Positions 49,156 to 62,215 are shown, counted from the first letter of the stretch. The stretch is DNA of 64,000 bases from Ligustrum vulgare (GCA_963555705.1 OY743174.1:60782234-60846233), one strand, 5' to 3'. A program made the numbers and translations. The notes: generated by a model not told the origin, from the sequence alone.

Positions 49156-52100
49156 ATGGCAGCAAAGTATGAGGTTGAAAAGTTCAATGGGAACAATTTC
49201 TCGTTATGGAAAATGAGAATAAAAGCAGTTTTGAGAAAAGATAACTGTTTGGCGGCAATTGGAGAGAGACCCGCGGATATCACTGACGATGACAAGTGGA
49301 ACGAGATGGATAGCAATGCAATTGCTAATCTACACTTAGCACTTGCTGATGGAGTATTGTCAAGTGTGGCGGAAAAGAAAACAGCAAATGAGATATGGGA
49401 CACCCTAACGAAGCTCTACGAGGCCAAATCATTGCACAACAAAATTTTCCTAAAGAGACGGCTTTACACCCTTCGGATGATGGAGTCAACTACAGTGACA
49501 GACCACATCAACACCCTCAACACTCTATTTTCACAGCTCACATCAATGGGCCATAAAATAGAGGCAGGCGAACGTGCTGAAATTCTACTTCAAAGTCTAC
49601 CAGATTCGTATGATCAACTCATCATCAACTTAACTAACAACATAGAAGATCTAGTCTTCGATGATATTGCAGCTGCGGTTCTTGAAGAGGAAAGTCGGCG
49701 CAAGAACAAGGAGGACAGACTATCTAGTTCACAGCAGGCGGAAGCCTTGACGATGATGAGAGGGAGATCAACGGAACGTGGCCCCAGTGGGAGTCATACC
49801 CAAGGTAGATCTAAATCCAGAAGTAAGAAGAATGCCAAGTGTCATTACTGTGGCAAGAAAGGGCACTTAAAAAGGGATTGTTGGAGTCTTAAGAGGAATG
49901 AAGAAGCCAAAGGGAAGGCACATGAGATACCAAAATCTCAGGGTTGTGTAGCAAGCACCTCATATGATGGCGAAATTTTATACAGCGAGGCAACGACTGT
50001 TGTTGAAGGCAGAAAGCATTTCACCGATGTCTGGCTCATCGATTCAGGAGCGACATGGCACATGACACCAAGGAGAGAATGGTTCCATCAATATGAACAC
50101 ATCTCGGGAGGTTCAGTGTTTATGGGAAATGATCATGCTTTGGAGATCGTTGGTATTGGTACTATCAAATTAAAAATGTATGATGGTACAATTTGCACTA
50201 TCAAGGAGGTTCGGCACGTAAAGGGCTTGAAGAAAAATCTATTGTCTTTGGGACAACTAGATAGCATTGGGTACAAAACCCATGTTCAAGATGGGACTAT
50301 GAAAATAGTCAAAGGAGCGCTTGTAGTGATGAAAGCAGAAAAGATAGCTGCAAATCTGTACATGCTTAAAGGAGATACTTTACAAGAAGGAGAAGCATTT
50401 GTTGCATCGGCAGGTTCAGCAGAAGAATTAACAATGATGTGGCACCGCAAACTTAGCCACATGTCTGAACGTGGTTTGAAAATTCTCTCTGAACAAGATC
50501 TTCTTCCGGGGCTCAAAAAGGTATCATTACCCTTTTGTGAGCATTGTGTCACTAGTAAGCAGCACAGATTGAAGTTTGGCACTTCTACTACTAGAAGTAG
50601 AGCTATCTTGGAGTTGGTTCATTCTGATGTTTGGCAAGCACCGATTATGTCCCTAGGAGGTGCAAAATATTTTGTATCTTTTATTGATGATTACTCCAGG
50701 AGATGTTGGGTGTATCCAATCAAGAAGAAGGCCGATGTGTTCGAAGTCCTCAAAATCTACAAAGCGCGGGTAGAACTTGAATCTGAGAAGAAGATCAAGT
50801 GTTTGAGGACGGACAATGGAGGAGAATATACTGGTAATGAATTTAATACCTTTTGTCAACAAGAAGGTATTAAAAGACATTTCACGACGGCATATACTCC
50901 ACAACAAAATGGAGTGGCAGAGCGGATGAACAGAACATTGTTAGAAAGAACGAGAGCAATGTTGAGAACTGCGGGGTTAGCTAAATCATTTTGGGCTGAA
51001 GCAGTCAAAACCGCCTGTTATGTGATCAACCGGTCACCATCAACCGTGATTGATCTGAAGACGCCGATGGAGATGTGGACAGGGAAGCCAGCTGATTATT
51101 CTCACTTACATGTCTTTGGAAGTCCTGTGTACGTTATGTACAATGCCCAGGAAACATCAAAACTGGATTCAAAATCCAGAAAATGCATTTTCTTGGGGTA
51201 TGCTGATGGAATCAAGGGGTACCGCCTGTGGGATCCCACTGCCCACAAGGTGATAATCAGCAGAGACGTGATATTCACGGAAGGCAAGGTACAAGAAAAT
51301 GATAGCACTTTAAAAGAGCCAGAAACTACTACGATTGAAGTTGAAGTTGAAAATAGAGAAGAACAAGAAGTCCGGGATTCTTCTGAAGCAGCACCGGAGC
51401 ATGAAGAAGGAGAACAAGCTGAGTTTACAGTTCCTGAAATCAGACGATCAATTCGAGAGAGGAAAGAACCAGCTTGGCACTCTGAGTACATTATGGAGAG
51501 CAATGTTGCATATTGTCTACTGACGGAGGATGGAGAGCCATCAACTTTCTATGAGGCTTTAAATAGTCAAGAAGTTTCGCAGTGGATGGAAGCTATGCAG
51601 GAAGAAATTGAGGCTCTTCATAAAAACAAGACATGGGATCTTATTTCGCTACCACAAGGAAGGAAAGCCATTGGAAATAAATGGGTCTACAAGATTAAAC
51701 GTGATGGAAATGACCAAGTGGAGCGGTATCGTGCTAGACTGGTGGTAAAGGGATATGCTCAGAAAGAAGGCATTGACTTCAACGAAATATTCTCTCCTGT
51801 TGTTCGACTCACGACGGTTCGATTATTATTGGCGATGTGTGCTACATTAGACTTGCACCTGGAGCAGTTAGATGTGAAAACTGCATTTCTTCATGGTGAG
51901 CTTGAAGAAGAAATTTATATGCTCCAACCAGAAGGTTTTGAAGAAAAAGGAAAAGAGAACTTGGTTTGCAGGTTGAACAAATCTCTATACGGTCTCAAAC
52001 AGGCGCCGAGGTGTTGGTATAAGAGATTTGATTCCTTCATCATGAGCCTTGGATACAACAGACTTAGTGCAGATCCTTGTGCTTATTGCAAGAGATTTGG

Positions 52101-53094
52101 TGATGGTAATTTCATTATCTTGCTGTTGTATGTTGACGACATGTTGGTAGCAGGCCCCAACAAAGATTGTCTCAAAGATTTGAAGGCACAGTTGGCTAGG
52201 GAGTTTTAAATGAAGGACTTGGGAACCGCAAACAAGATTCTAGGGATGCAAATTCACCGAGACAGAAATAATAGGAAGATTTGGCTTAGTCAGAAGAACT
52301 ACTTGAAGAAAATCTTGCGACGCTTCAATATGCAAGATTGTAAGCCAATTTCTACCCCTCTTCCTATTAATTTCAAGTTATCCTCAAGTATGAGTCCTAG
52401 CAGTGAAGCAGAGAGGATGGAGATGTCTCGAGTACCGTATGCATCAGCAGTGGGTAGCCTAATGTTTGCTATGATCTGTACAAGACCAGACATTGCACAA
52501 GCAGTGGGAGCGGTCAGTAGATATATGGCAAATCCTGGTAGAGAGCATTGGAATATGGTGAAGAGGATCCTAAGATATATCAAGGGTACCTCAAATGTTG
52601 CATTATGCTATGGAGGATCAGAATTTAATGTTAGAGGCTATGTAGATTCAGATTATGCAGGTGATCCTGATAAAAGCAAGTCCACCACTGGATATGTGTT
52701 TACTCTTGCTGGAGGAGCTGTAAGCTGGGGTTCAAAACTGCAGCCTATCGTGGCTACTTCTACGACGGAAGCAGAATATGTGGCGGCTACACAAGCTAGC
52801 AAAGAGGCAATATGGTTGCAAATGTTAATGGAAGAACTCGGACACAAACAAGAGAAGATTTCTCTATTTTGTGATAGTCAGAGTGCTTTGCACTTAGCAA
52901 AGAATCCAGTATTTCATCCAAGGACGAAACATATTAGAGTACAATATCACTTTGTACGAGAGAAGGTGGAAGAAGGAAGTGTGGATATCCAGAAGATTCA
53001 TACGGAGGACAACCTAGCGGATATGTTCACAAAGCCGATCAACACTGATAAGTTCACATGGAGCCGATCCTCTATCGGCCTAGCAGAAGCATAA
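49156..53094 (+). CDS. Copia C gag-pol polyprotein with one in-frame stop
   Basis: A 1312-codon frame from ATG 49156. Order: UBN2-type gag (YEVEKFNGNNFSLWKMRIKA), CCHC knuckle at 229-242 (CHYCGKKGHLKRDC), protease DSGATWH at 296, integrase zinc region (MWHRKLSHMSERGL, about 430), integrase core with Asp (VHSDVWQAP), Asp (RTDNGGEYTG) and Glu (NGVAERMNRT), RT with LLYVDDM at about 990, RNase H with GYVDSDYAGD and STTEAEYVAA, and a C-terminal ADMFTKPINTDKF. The only break is TAA at 52207..52209, in REF-stop-MKDLG, where related elements have an acidic residue; the frame continues unchanged for 294 codons. It is a one-base G-to-T change or a readthrough site. Confidence 0.96.
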
Positions 53095-53148
53095 GCAGCA
53101 TGAGAATGGCAAGTGTGGGAAGGATGGAAGGTTGCAACAAAAGTGACT

Positions 53149-53162
53149 TTAAGTGGGAGAAA
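53149..53162 (+). other. Copia C polypurine tract
   Basis: TTAAGTGGGAGAAA immediately before the 3' LTR. Confidence 0.9.
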
Positions 53163-53663
53163 TGTGAAAAATAAAGCCATCTTTGTTGAATTTTTTGGTT
53201 GAATTTGGCAAGCCACCAATAGCCCACAAATTTAGCCTACAATCTAGTCTATGTTCACACCTATTTTTCTTCCATCCATTGTTGATTTTTTGTCCAAACT
53301 TTCCCTATAAATAGAGGGCAAAACCTCAATGGAAAATGCACCAAGTAGAGAGGAAAATAGAGAGTGGAAGTAGTAGAGAGAAACATTTGTGAGTAGAGAG
53401 AAAATTAGAGAGAAATAAATTGTTTTCTCCTAAGTAATTTCTTACTTTGTTTTCTCCTATTACAAGAGAGGTTAAATATTGTTATCTCCTTGTATTTAGA
53501 GAGAAGGTTATTGTAATTCTCCTACTATAGTGAAATCCTCCTATACTTGCCCGTGGACGTAGCCATTATTGGTGAACCACGTAAATACTTGTGTTCCATT
53601 TTAACCGCATTTTCTCAATTCCACTATACTTGTTGACCAACGCGATCCACGCCTTTCCTAACA
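53163..53663 (+). repeat. Copia C 3' LTR (501 bp)
   Basis: No difference from the 5' LTR was noticed on reading the two side by side. TATA box at 53306..53313. Confidence 0.96.
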
Positions 53664-54020
53664 GTATCCACCAAGAAATCATACTTCAAATAACCTGGAG
53701 TTTTTCCCTTCCTCAAGCCCTTCCTATTCCCACTAGTATTTTGGAAATAGTTGGTGCTTTTAACGACTGGTTGAGGTGTCGATTCAGGAGCTTCCAACAA
53801 AAAGAATTCCAAAAACTTAAAATTTATGAGATACAAAATACAATCTCAGATTAGAGGGAAAAAAAATTGATCATTCTTTTACACTTACCTCTGGTACTAA
53901 TAGAGGAAGATTCAATAACTGGAGACGACACAAGAGGTGGAACATGAGTTTGCGAAGGAGTTAGCACAGGATCTGACTGATGAGCTGGCTCACCAGTTTG
54001 TGAAAATGCTGCCAAGCATA
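53664..54020 (-). pseudogene. Unidentified gene fragment, copy 2, cut by Copia C
   Basis: Counterpart of 12440..12800: reverse-strand pieces HQSDPVLTPSQTHVPPLVSS and APESTPQPVVKSTNYFQNTS. The last exon is split by the Copia C insertion, its final dozen codons lying at about 48470..48496. Confidence 0.45.
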
Positions 54021-56320
54021 AATCAAATCCTGCATCAACATCTCAAAAAAGTCTGTACAAAAAATATTCACCATGCTCCCTAAACTTAGAGTGTGTTTGA
54101 TTCTAGTTAAAATAAGTTTTTTTGAAACGCATAATGATTTTTAGGAGAATGGATGATTGAGATTTGGTTGAAAAGTCAAATATTGTAGGCTTGACTTTTA
54201 ATAGATGGTTGAGATTGATTACTATAGAAAAATGAGAAAATTTTAAGGGATAATTACATTTTATACTATATTTTTAGGGCTAATTGCACAAATAACCATT
54301 TGAAGAAAAAATTGGAAAAATACGCTCATCATCTTCTTCCCTCTTCATGCTGCTACGGTGCTACCTTCCCCGACCGCACAACCACCAAGCCACCACCCAA
54401 CCACCACCACCACCACCACCACCTTCTTCATCGTCATTGGAAATGGCCGGAGAACATGACGCCGTCACTGCTGAGTCTTATTGGAGGCGAAAAATATGGC
54501 TAACTGTGTTGTTGTGTGTGCGATGTTTGTGCGGTGGTGGTACAACCAAGCAGATCGAAGCCGATTGTTATGTTGTGTGTACGGTGGTGGTGGTGATTTG
54601 AAGGTGGTGCGATAGACTTGAGGCAATGTTGCTGCTGCGCGGTTGTGGTGCTACTTTTTGTACAAATGCCCCAAAATTTTAATGAAAACCGAACATTGGC
54701 TTAGTCACATATCAGCGGAACCATAAAACAGAGATAAGTCCCTATTCACTAAACTTCTTATTGGGCTTCAATTAGAATAACGTATTCTAAGAGGGGAAAG
54801 ATGCAAGGCCAAGCGAAGGGTAATCAATTCACAATATGGCAACTAATATTGTAACGGCTTCTCAGAAACCATTTCTCAGCCTTTTGTTAGTTTTTATGTT
54901 TGTTACTTGTTTCTAATATTTGAATTGTGAAAATTTAAATATTAATTTAAAAGTTTTATGTGAAATTAATTTTATATTTAATTTTTTAAATATGAATAAT
55001 TATTATTTTTAATATTTCAGCTTTCTTTTTAAGAAAAAAAGTTAAAAAGCCAATCGACGAAATCTGTCATCACTGTAAAATTAAAAAATATATATATAAA
55101 TAATCTACAGTGACAACTATTGTCGTTGCTATAAATAATTTGTGACGATGGTTATGTACAGAGACGTCTCTTGTCATCGCAATATCTTACCAGGCATGAA
55201 CGTAATGAGACGACTTGTCGTCACAAAAAATTTACTTCGACAACAAAGTTACCTACAGCGATGACTTTTGTCGTCGCTGATACCTCTGTTTGCTGTTGTG
55301 AGTATTAAATTGTACAATAGGGGGGTTGGGAATTGAGCGGTTAGGCTGAATTTGGGTGCAACTATGATAGAGTTGAGCCTCTCAAAAGCTCAATAAATGC
55401 ACTTTGAATTCTAATGCCACCAATATGCAATTTTCATTCAATACAAGTAATTTATATTCAGATCTTTACCCAGTGTCTTTTTGTCCTTCTAGCTAAAATT
55501 TTGGGCAAATGTCTTCGAGTAAATCTTTGCCTTGGATCTCGTTCGCTCAGCCATACTTGAATAGAATTCCCCATGCTTGAGTGGTGGGAAATTACTCTAG
55601 GCAAAAAGAAAAAAAAAATGTTACATCAGAAGTTTGAAGAAATTAGATTTCGATTTTTCTTGGCATAGTCAACAACTACATACTTTTTTAATTCCTTAAT
55701 ATAATTGGTCCAACAAAATTTATTTCAGGTCTGTGCATATGCAAGCAAAGAATAATTATTATAGAACAATACCTGAAAGAGTAAAAGGGTGCCATGATAT
55801 TTTGAAATTTCAGGAACGAGATGCAATGGATAACAATTTCTACTCTCTGTGTGCATCACATGCTTTTGGCAGAAGAAATATTAAAGCTTGCAAATGACAG
55901 GAATAAGAGTGCATATACCAATCTAAATGGGCCTAACTACCCTCTTGGATTCTTGAATGTTCACTTGTTACCAATTTTTAACTGGGAAAATTGAATAATA
56001 TATTCAAAATGATGTAATGAGATATCTCAATTCATACTTGGAACATCGCGAACTATAAACAAATTTTCCATATAATTATGAAAAAATAATTTAAAAAAAA
56101 AATACTCAACTCTTCCTACCAAATAGAAGGTACAGAAGTCAAAGTCCTGTTAAGGAATTTATTGATCTAATAGCCATCAGATGCCAATAACCTGTAATTC
56201 TTTTTACTAACAAACCAATTGGCAACAGAGCCTATATGTGACCGGCCGGCAAGCAGATCTGGCCACTAGCCAAATCCACTAAATGGCTCTTTTCTTTCTT
56301 TTTCCTTCCTCCTTAGGTTG
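54021..56320. other. No confident gene (copy of 12800..15164)
   Basis: Includes the CCA/GTG-rich stretch (54280..54670) and the AT-rich, GTCGTCGC-bearing insertion (54905..55305), both with small indels relative to copy 1. No gene recognised. Confidence 0.55.
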
Positions 56321-57578
56321 TGTTGATACATAAAAATACCCAATTCAAAGATCCAATGAAATGGCACAATGAACAAGGCCCATTTGAAGAGTTTAGGGAA
56401 TATGTTCAAATGAACCTACCTGCAAGCCCACAAGCAGAGCGATGGAGCGAGGAGACTAACATCACCCGAGCCTGGAAAAAGCCCAAAGTCTGGAAGAACA
56501 TGGTGACTCATTATTATAAAATGGCAGTTATTAAGTAGTTAATGGGCAACCTTATAACATTCTCACGATCCGGGAAATTCGGTTGAGTATTGGTAGTAAT
56601 GTCAACAGTTATACACGGCAGTTTCTTGACAAGTCATCCATTATCCAGAAATTGGGTGGTTACAGAGTGATATAGTGGTTCACAAGAAGTTTCGGAAGAG
56701 GAAAACTGTTCAAGGAGTATAAAAGAGAAAAGAAAATACGGAAGAAGGGATCAATGAATTAACTCTCAAACAGAGAATATGTAATTTTCACAGTTCACTG
56801 GCTTGGGAGAAGTTTCCACTCTAGAACATGTAGGGAAATTTACATTGCAATGCAGTGAAGTAAATGATTATCATAAGATGAGACTATTCCACAGTTCATT
56901 TATAGAAGTGGCTTTCTCATAGTTCATTAACTTGTCAGCAAATTCTGTGTAGACATGGTTACAATTGGAGCATTTATTCCATGCTCAATTTTATAAAACT
57001 AAGTCTGAAGTGACCCTAGCCGATTTGGAAAATTTGCATCAAATGTCCAACGAATGGGCTGAAGGTTTTCTTCAAAGATTCAAAACGACTGGAGCAAAAG
57101 TTTTGTTCCTTTGCTTGAGAAGAAATTTGTCAAGATCGCTCAAATTTGTTTGAGTTTTAACATGAAAAAGAAGTTCAAAGATAGAGAATTTCCTGACTTA
57201 TTCCAGTTGAGTGCTAATGTGATTAGATATGAACGTCTAATAAGAGAAGAACAACAACAACAACAACAACAAATGAAAAACTCTAGCAAAGGGACTTACT
57301 ATAGAGGCCCGAATTTTGACGTCCTCATGGTTGATGATGAATATTATGATCAAACCGAAGTATGTCTAGCTGAACTAGTTAAGGGGGATGTGTATACTCG
57401 CCCTTTAGCAGCTGAATCGAACGCTATGGTTAAAAATGAGCCTATAGGGGATAAAAACAAAAGGGCTAGGGTGTTTTCATTTTATGTGACTAAGGCTGAC
57501 CTTATATTTGACAAATTATATAAGGATCAACAAATAAAGTTGAGCGATAACTATAAATTGCCAAACCTTGAGCAATTT
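56321..57578 (+). mobile_element. Truncated copy of the old Gypsy element
   Basis: Starts with the LTR at TGTTGATACATAAAA, but about 1.06 kb including the LTR end, primer site and leader is deleted: at about 56789 the LTR joins directly to the gag region (equivalent to about 16700). The gag frame continues, with an extra CAA-repeat stretch (57249..57270) coding glutamines, until the duplication breakpoint at about 57578. Confidence 0.85.
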
Positions 57579-59472
57579 AAATATAAAGTTGACCTTATAT
57601 TTGCATTACTTTCTGTAAGTTCGGAAAATTCATCAGCCTGTTCATTGGCCCATCGCCTTTGTACGTTTTGGACCCTTGCGAGAGGTAGCCTTATACTACA
57701 ATTTGGATTCGCCGACGAGATGGTGGTCGGAATCGGTTGAGCTCATCACTTCTCTGTGACCGATAAGTTACCTGGTTACCAATTGGAAGCGACAACATAG
57801 GACCCTGCTCCCTATTTGCGGGATGTACCTTACACTAAATATCGGAATCACCGGCGAGATGGGTGGTCGGAATCTGTTGGTTTCCCTTTGTTCTATGGCC
57901 GTGGGGAGATAAGGGTTTGAGAGGTTTGGAGATTTGAAAACGGCTTTGGAATGGAGAGGTTCAGTGATTGGGCGTGGGAGTAAAAGTGAGTTACTTAAGG
58001 GGCAATTTGGTAATATTAAGGTGGGTTGTGAGAAGGGTTGTGGGGAAATGGTTGTGAAAGTAGCAATAACTCTATGCCAATTGCTAGGGGAATGAGATAA
58101 GAATAGGAGTTATTCATGGCTATGAAGGGTTTATACTTCCTGCATTTGGCAACAAACTGAATTTATCATTCATACGGCTATGACTACAACATTTATTTAT
58201 TTATATCAAACTAATTAATGGCATTTTGTTGCACCTTCTGTATTTTTTTATTTTTTATTTTTAAATTGTGGTCACAAGCATCTGTAGTTTCCTTTCATTG
58301 TTCAGATGATTTTGCTGATTCTAAATTGATCTCAATCTATTGAGTTCTGCACAAGACCAGCTTATCCAAGACTACCCTCCATGTGAAATAAAAAATAAGT
58401 CGTTAAGAGCTCTTGCATTTTGCATAGAATGCAGTATTTAAGGACACAGATAATGAAATTGGCAGAGGATGCAATATAAGAAGAGTGAAATCTCAGGTTC
58501 TCTCATGAGAACTTTTCCCTTACTAGCTGTCTGAATGGTGAATAGTTCGACATGGTAGGGCAGTAGTAAGGGTAGTAATACGTGAAATATTGTACCTTAT
58601 CCTGTTATAATACTGAAATCAGACAGTAGCCCCCTTTTCCATTTAATTGTTTCTCGGGTTAAACTTGTAAGGGCATCACCGGGCTTCTATAGATACATTT
58701 TAGTTATTAAATGAGGGGTTTGTTTATCTTGTGTGTTATTGTGCGGGCAAGATATTGGTACAGGGATTCAACATGAAGTAGTCTGTTGTAAATAGGACTT
58801 TCATCATGATTCTCAACTATTTAGGAATAATATAGTGATGTTAGATGGGTTTCCAAAGGAGGCAAGGACTATGGAGTGCTATTTATTTTGTCCCTATGAT
58901 TTGGTCGCAATCGAAAGGAGTCATGGTGGTTACTTGTAACCCCTCCTGGTGGAAATTGTTTATTGCTTTGCTCGCTGTGACGATAGAAATAACCTCCTCC
59001 AGAGAGGCAGGAGAAGGTATTTACATGCTAGTAAGGGGGCTCAAACTTGTCTCAATATCAGTTATGTTATTCAGTCCCTTTGATCACGGGGAGCCATATA
59101 GGGTATTTTTGGTCTGCTTCCTGTAATTAATAATTAAAACTGTTTCTTGACTGCAAAATTAGCCAACATGCACGATAACAGTGATTTTACTTGAACAGTG
59201 CTGAACATTAAAACAAAGTAGACATGCTTCTATCAGTGTTAGTGCTGGTACTGAACTACTCCTGGTTAAGTTACTAGTTACAACAGTATATTAGCTAATG
59301 CCTTCTTATTTTCAACCTTTCATCTCTTGGGTTTTGTGCGTGGGTGGTGGTGTTGTAAAAAGTTTTCTGGTCATTTTCTTGCTCATGATAAGCAAGTTGT
59401 AAAAGCTCATTCGTTTTACATCTCAAAATTTCAACCACTTGATTTCTTTCATTTGTTGTTCTCAAAATGCAG
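57579..59472. other. Single-copy region upstream of metacaspase exon, no exon seen
   Basis: No further metacaspase exon could be found. The first part (57600..58080) looks like a plant gene flank on the reverse strand. An open frame at 58845..59126 has no recognisable motif. The end is a pyrimidine-rich intron tail with acceptor AAAATGCAG at 59464..59472. Confidence 0.5.
57670..57885. repeat. Imperfect direct repeat, ~136-bp spacing
   Basis: Units with the words cgacgagatggtggtcggaatc (about 57714) and cggcgagatgggtggtcgga (about 57850), each preceded by a related stretch (agccttatactacaa and gtaccttacactaaa) and by gaccct. Origin unknown. Confidence 0.6.
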
Positions 59473-59783
59473 AAGCAGAAACTGACCCCTACAAAATTCC
59501 AACCAAGCACAACATGCGGATGGCATTATATTGGCTTGTGCAAGGATGTCAACCAGGAGACTCCCTGGTGTTCCATTATTCTGGTCATGGTTCACGACAG
59601 AGGAACTACAATGGAGATGAAGTTGATGGATATGATGAAACCCTATGTCCCCTGGACTTTGAGACACAGGGTATGATTGTTGATGATGAAATTAATGCGT
59701 CTATTGTCAGACCTCTACCCCATGGTGTTAAGCTTCATGCAATAATAGATGCCTGCCATAGCGGAACTGTTCTAGACTTATCA
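59473..59783 (+). pseudogene. Type I metacaspase, catalytic exon interrupted by retrotransposon
   Basis: Exon encoding the p20 core of a plant type I metacaspase (Arg/Lys-specific cysteine protease linked to cell death). Starts after acceptor ATGCAG, phase 1, with EAETDPYKIPTKHNM. The catalytic His is in FHYSGHGSR (59586..59588) and the catalytic Cys in IDACHSGT (59754..59756), with NGDEVDGYDETLCPLD and IVDDEINASIVRPL between. The frame runs into the LTR at 59784 and stops immediately (LDLS-stop), so the p10 part is lost at this junction and may continue beyond the window. Upstream exons for the p20 start and any LSD1-type zinc finger are not in the 1.9 kb before it. Identity is certain; functionality is very unlikely. 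Confidence 0.93.
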
Positions 59784-62180
59784 TGACACGACCCCATCTC
59801 GAATCACCCTATGTAGACCCGAGACGTAGCGTGCGCCGATGATAAATGCCAGTTAGATACTGGACCCACCACCAAGGCTACTGAAACTTTTCAAATTCTA
59901 TAAAACTTCTCGTAATACTCCATGATTTTAAATTTTTTTTGACAGAGTTTCCTTTAAATATTGGATATAACCTCCCTGTAAAAAAATCAACAAATTCTCA
60001 AACAACCACATGTAAAATACTGGGGATCCATATCCCTTCTCATCATCATATCGAAAGTCAAAAGAGCTTATGCCTGCCCATCTAGTTCTTACTACATATC
60101 ATCCATTCCACATAGATTTGATACATCAACAGATCATTCTAATCAACTAATTACTTGACAAAACAATAACTCGAGAGTGGACCGAGTTAAATATATATAC
60201 ATGGATCCCAAAAGAATGATGAAAACTAGAAACATAAAACTAAATGATCTTGTAGCTCTTTGGCAGGCTTTCCAACGTCCTCTCAATACTTAAAAGTATC
60301 CTGGTAGGGAAAATGTTACAAAAATATGAGATTTTAACTCAGTGAGTGGAGTGTTTGAAAACTAGTCATACTTTTCTCGTTTATAATTCTTTATAAAATC
60401 ACTATTTGTTTTGTAACTATAATTTTTGATTGACATAAGAAAAGATTTTACTTATCTGAAAAGCACATCTAGCTGAAATGAGAATTTATAAATACTGAAA
60501 CCATGGCATAAATTGTGATAACTGTCTGATAATACTAAAAATTTGTTGAACTGTAATGAGAAGCTGAAATATTTTTCTATGAATAAATATATCATACTGT
60601 ATTGAAAAGAATCACATCAAAGTGTACCCAATGAATAACTTTACTCAAGTACAGAGTACTCTCGAGGTACAAGGAAAAGCCATTCAAATCTGATAAGCTG
60701 ATAATCTGATAAACTGTGTCATATGCGCATAGACTGCCCCAAAGGCTAAAGCACCCTAGTACACGGCCCAAAGCCTATATGTTCACAAGAGTGGGTTCCA
60801 AAGACCTCTGATAATCTGATAATATGGTCATACACTGTAGAAACGAATTCACATCAGTGCAGAGCGGGTAATATCACCTGGGTACTTTCTGATGATTTTT
60901 CACAATAATAATTTACATGTAACAAATTCTTTTATAGATTAATGTACTAAATTTATAATTTGATTAACTTGAAATTTTAAAAGAAGAAGTCTAAAATCAT
61001 ACTTTTAAACTTGTATGTCCGAAAAGTAATAATTTCTGTAACTTGTCTACTTAATTGAAAACATGAGTCGTATATTGGAAAATTTATGCCTTTAAATATT
61101 AAAATTTAACTTTAAGGAAAAATAAATTTTCCCACTCACAGAGATTGTGACTGAAACCTAATTTGGCTGATAGGCCTGGCCAATCTCTGTGTCGCCTCCT
61201 GAAAATTAAATTAAAATCTTGGATCAACTCCAATAATTACAAATATTTAACAAATGCCCAAAATGAAATAACATCCTATACAATAACCACAAATTCCATA
61301 CGCCTCCAACATTACATCAAATCAACCTTCTCTTATGTGAAATATAGCTTCATTATAACTAATATCTCCTTTATTTAACCAATACCTCAATGGAATGCTC
61401 ATAGACACCAAAATCCCTTTCCAAGAAACTAGTAATGGACTAATTCTTCAACTTAATTACATGGGTAATTTAATCTCCAAATAAACATCACCAAATTAAG
61501 CATTTAAGCATGAAATGATTTAACATAGGCTCCAATAACTTAATCTTGCCCAAATCATGAATTTAATCCACTATTATTACAAACCCTAGCATGTAACCAC
61601 AATGTATTCAACCAAACTTAAATATTTAGTTCAATATCTTCAAGTGAACCATAAATCCATCCAAAAATCTAACATTTAACTCAAAAATCAAAACCTTAAA
61701 ATCAACACCATATCTCAAATAAATGGATATTGCCTTACCTCTTGAAAGTGAAAATGAAGTCTTGAATGTTGAATGAAAATCCCCCTTTTTCCTTCTCTTT
61801 TCTTTCTTCCTTTTTCTTTTCTTTTCTTTTCTTTTCATTTTTTTTTTCCACGATTTTTTTTCTTCCCTTCTGCCGAGCTCCTTCTCTGGTAAAGTGTATG
61901 TGTGAGTGGAGTGTGTTTATAGTTGAATTGTTTGTCCCCTAATATGAATACATTGTAAAGTTTGATAGTAATTGCATGCTTGGTCCTTCATTTATCACTC
62001 CAATAAAGTCCCAAATATAAATAATAATAAGTTAAGTCCCTCAACTTATAACCAAATTTAAATGATTCTCAAAATATCCACTTATTTAAATTGGTCCCCA
62101 CTTTGACTAAATTGGTCAAAAATAAATGTTGACTTGATAAAATAATTATTTGACTTGTAAAATTAAAGTGGGTTGTGACA
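59784..62180 (-). repeat. Chromovirus 3' LTR (2397 bp)
   Basis: In plus orientation it begins TGACACGACCCC and ends GGGTTGTGACA, so on the element strand it is TGTCACAACCC to GGGGTCGTGTCA, with near-palindromic ends usual in this group. Contains a TTTTC-rich stretch at 61787..61845. Confidence 0.9.
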
Positions 62181-62215
62181 ATCTTACCTCCTTGGAGAAT
62201 TTCGTCCTCGAAATT
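62181..62215 (-). other. Chromovirus polypurine tract and preceding box
   Basis: Reverse strand: TTTCGAGGACGAAATTCTCC then AAGGAGGTAAGAT, directly before the LTR. Same layout as 42415..42446. Confidence 0.9.

Larger units (their letters stand above)
48497..53663 (+). mobile_element. Copia LTR retrotransposon C, nearly intact (5167 bp)
   Basis: Complete young element: identical-looking 501-bp LTRs, perfect GTATC target duplication (48492..48496, 53664..53668), initiator-Met primer site, full gag-to-RNase H frame and polypurine tract. The empty site, gttgtatccacc, is in copy 1 near 12436, so it inserted after the large duplication. Only one obvious lesion was found, an in-frame TAA in the RT region. 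Tork-like lineage by sequence resemblance (inference). Confidence 0.97.
25826..57578 (+). repeat. Large direct duplication, copy 2 (expanded by two insertions)
   Basis: Second copy of the block at 1..17489. Homology is interrupted by a 10.3-kb LTR element (35352..45688) and a 5.2-kb Copia element (48497..53663), both absent from copy 1, so they inserted after the duplication. The right breakpoint is about 57578, where the Gypsy gag of copy 1 continues but copy 2 switches to unrelated sequence. The reverse-strand Copia at 28297..33512 is shared and therefore older than the duplication. Confidence 0.93.

Noticed and set aside
58845..59126. 93-codon frame upstream of the metacaspase exon
   Set aside because: No metacaspase p20 or zinc-finger motif and no splice context; likely intron or spacer.
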